DNA of 64,000 bases, taken from positions 47,657,910-47,721,909 of the forward strand of contig CM039464.1 in assembly GCA_022414725.1 (NCBI GenBank). Reading direction: 5' to 3'. Position 1 is the stretch's first letter. Every line of letters starts with the position of its first letter. The translations under genes were made by a program, and so were the position numbers. Below the pieces are notes generated by a model. The model ran no database searches and was not told the DNA's origin. It saw only the letters and a program-made list of their open reading frames with translations. Of the stretch, positions 63,935-64,000 are shown piece after piece. This stretch comes from Microglena sp. YARC (lineage: Eukaryota; Chlorophyta; Chlorophyceae; Chlamydomonadales; Chlamydomonadaceae).

Positions 63935-64000
63935 ATACTATGGCAACAAGCACACAGTGTAACAGCTCGCTAGTTTAGCCAAACCAACTTCTACACATTC

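Overview
This is nuclear DNA of a eukaryote, most likely a green alga. The protein fragments that can be recognised are split into short exons by GT-AG introns. Plant/green-algal-type telomere repeats (CCCTAAA)n lie interstitially near 45.68 kb, the cyclophilin is closest to the plant CYP18-2/PPIL1 type, and the prolyl 4-hydroxylase is of the plant membrane-anchored type. I cannot name the species; a repeat-rich prasinophyte would fit, but that is inference. The sequence is dominated by tandem repeats and short non-autonomous transposons. There is a gap of exactly 1,000 N at 25195-26194.

Three genes are identified from split but phase-compatible exons. (1) A prolyl 4-hydroxylase on the minus strand: exons 13884-13979, 13426-13694, 12000-12204 and 10432-10500, with a possible micro-exon array at 9.58-10.38 kb; its C-terminal half was not found. 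(2) A glutamyl-Q tRNA(Asp) synthetase-like gene on the plus strand: exons from 33963, 37449-37754, 38909-39099 and 39695-39813; its N-terminal exons are missing and may lie in or before the gap. (3) A PPIL1/CYP18-2-type cyclophilin on the minus strand: exons 62135-62233, 60340-60417 and 51474-51638 with the stop codon; its first exon was not found. Unrecognised minus-strand exons lie at 4.1-4.6, 7.2-7.4, 17.3, 47.6 and 63.5-63.9 kb.

The most striking pattern is that nearly every exon found has one of its edges copied into a neighbouring tandem array. The copied piece holds the splice site plus about 20-90 nt of coding sequence. This is seen at 13 or so edges, both donors and acceptors, in at least three unrelated genes. 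The introns are therefore full of decoy splice sites attached to genuine coding sequence. The last coding 75 nt of the cyclophilin are also repeated about 16 times downstream of its stop codon.

Layout: 0-4 kb, short transposons and small tandem repeats; 4-19 kb, minus-strand exons including P4H embedded in minisatellites; 19.2-25.2 kb, a noisy 87-bp satellite; gap; 26.2-33.2 kb, a 7-kb TATG array that ends in a SINE-like element; 33.6-40.6 kb, the GluQRS gene; 40.6-49.8 kb, mixed dispersed repeats, a 76-bp perfect palindrome, a tRNA-like sequence and telomere-like repeats; 49.8-62.2 kb, the cyclophilin gene with giant repeat-filled introns and a fragment of organellar rps3; 62.2-64 kb, exon-edge copies and one hypothetical coding region. 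Dispersed families include a hAT-type MITE with perfect 8-bp target-site duplications in three copies and a SINE-like element with a (CATA)n-type tail.
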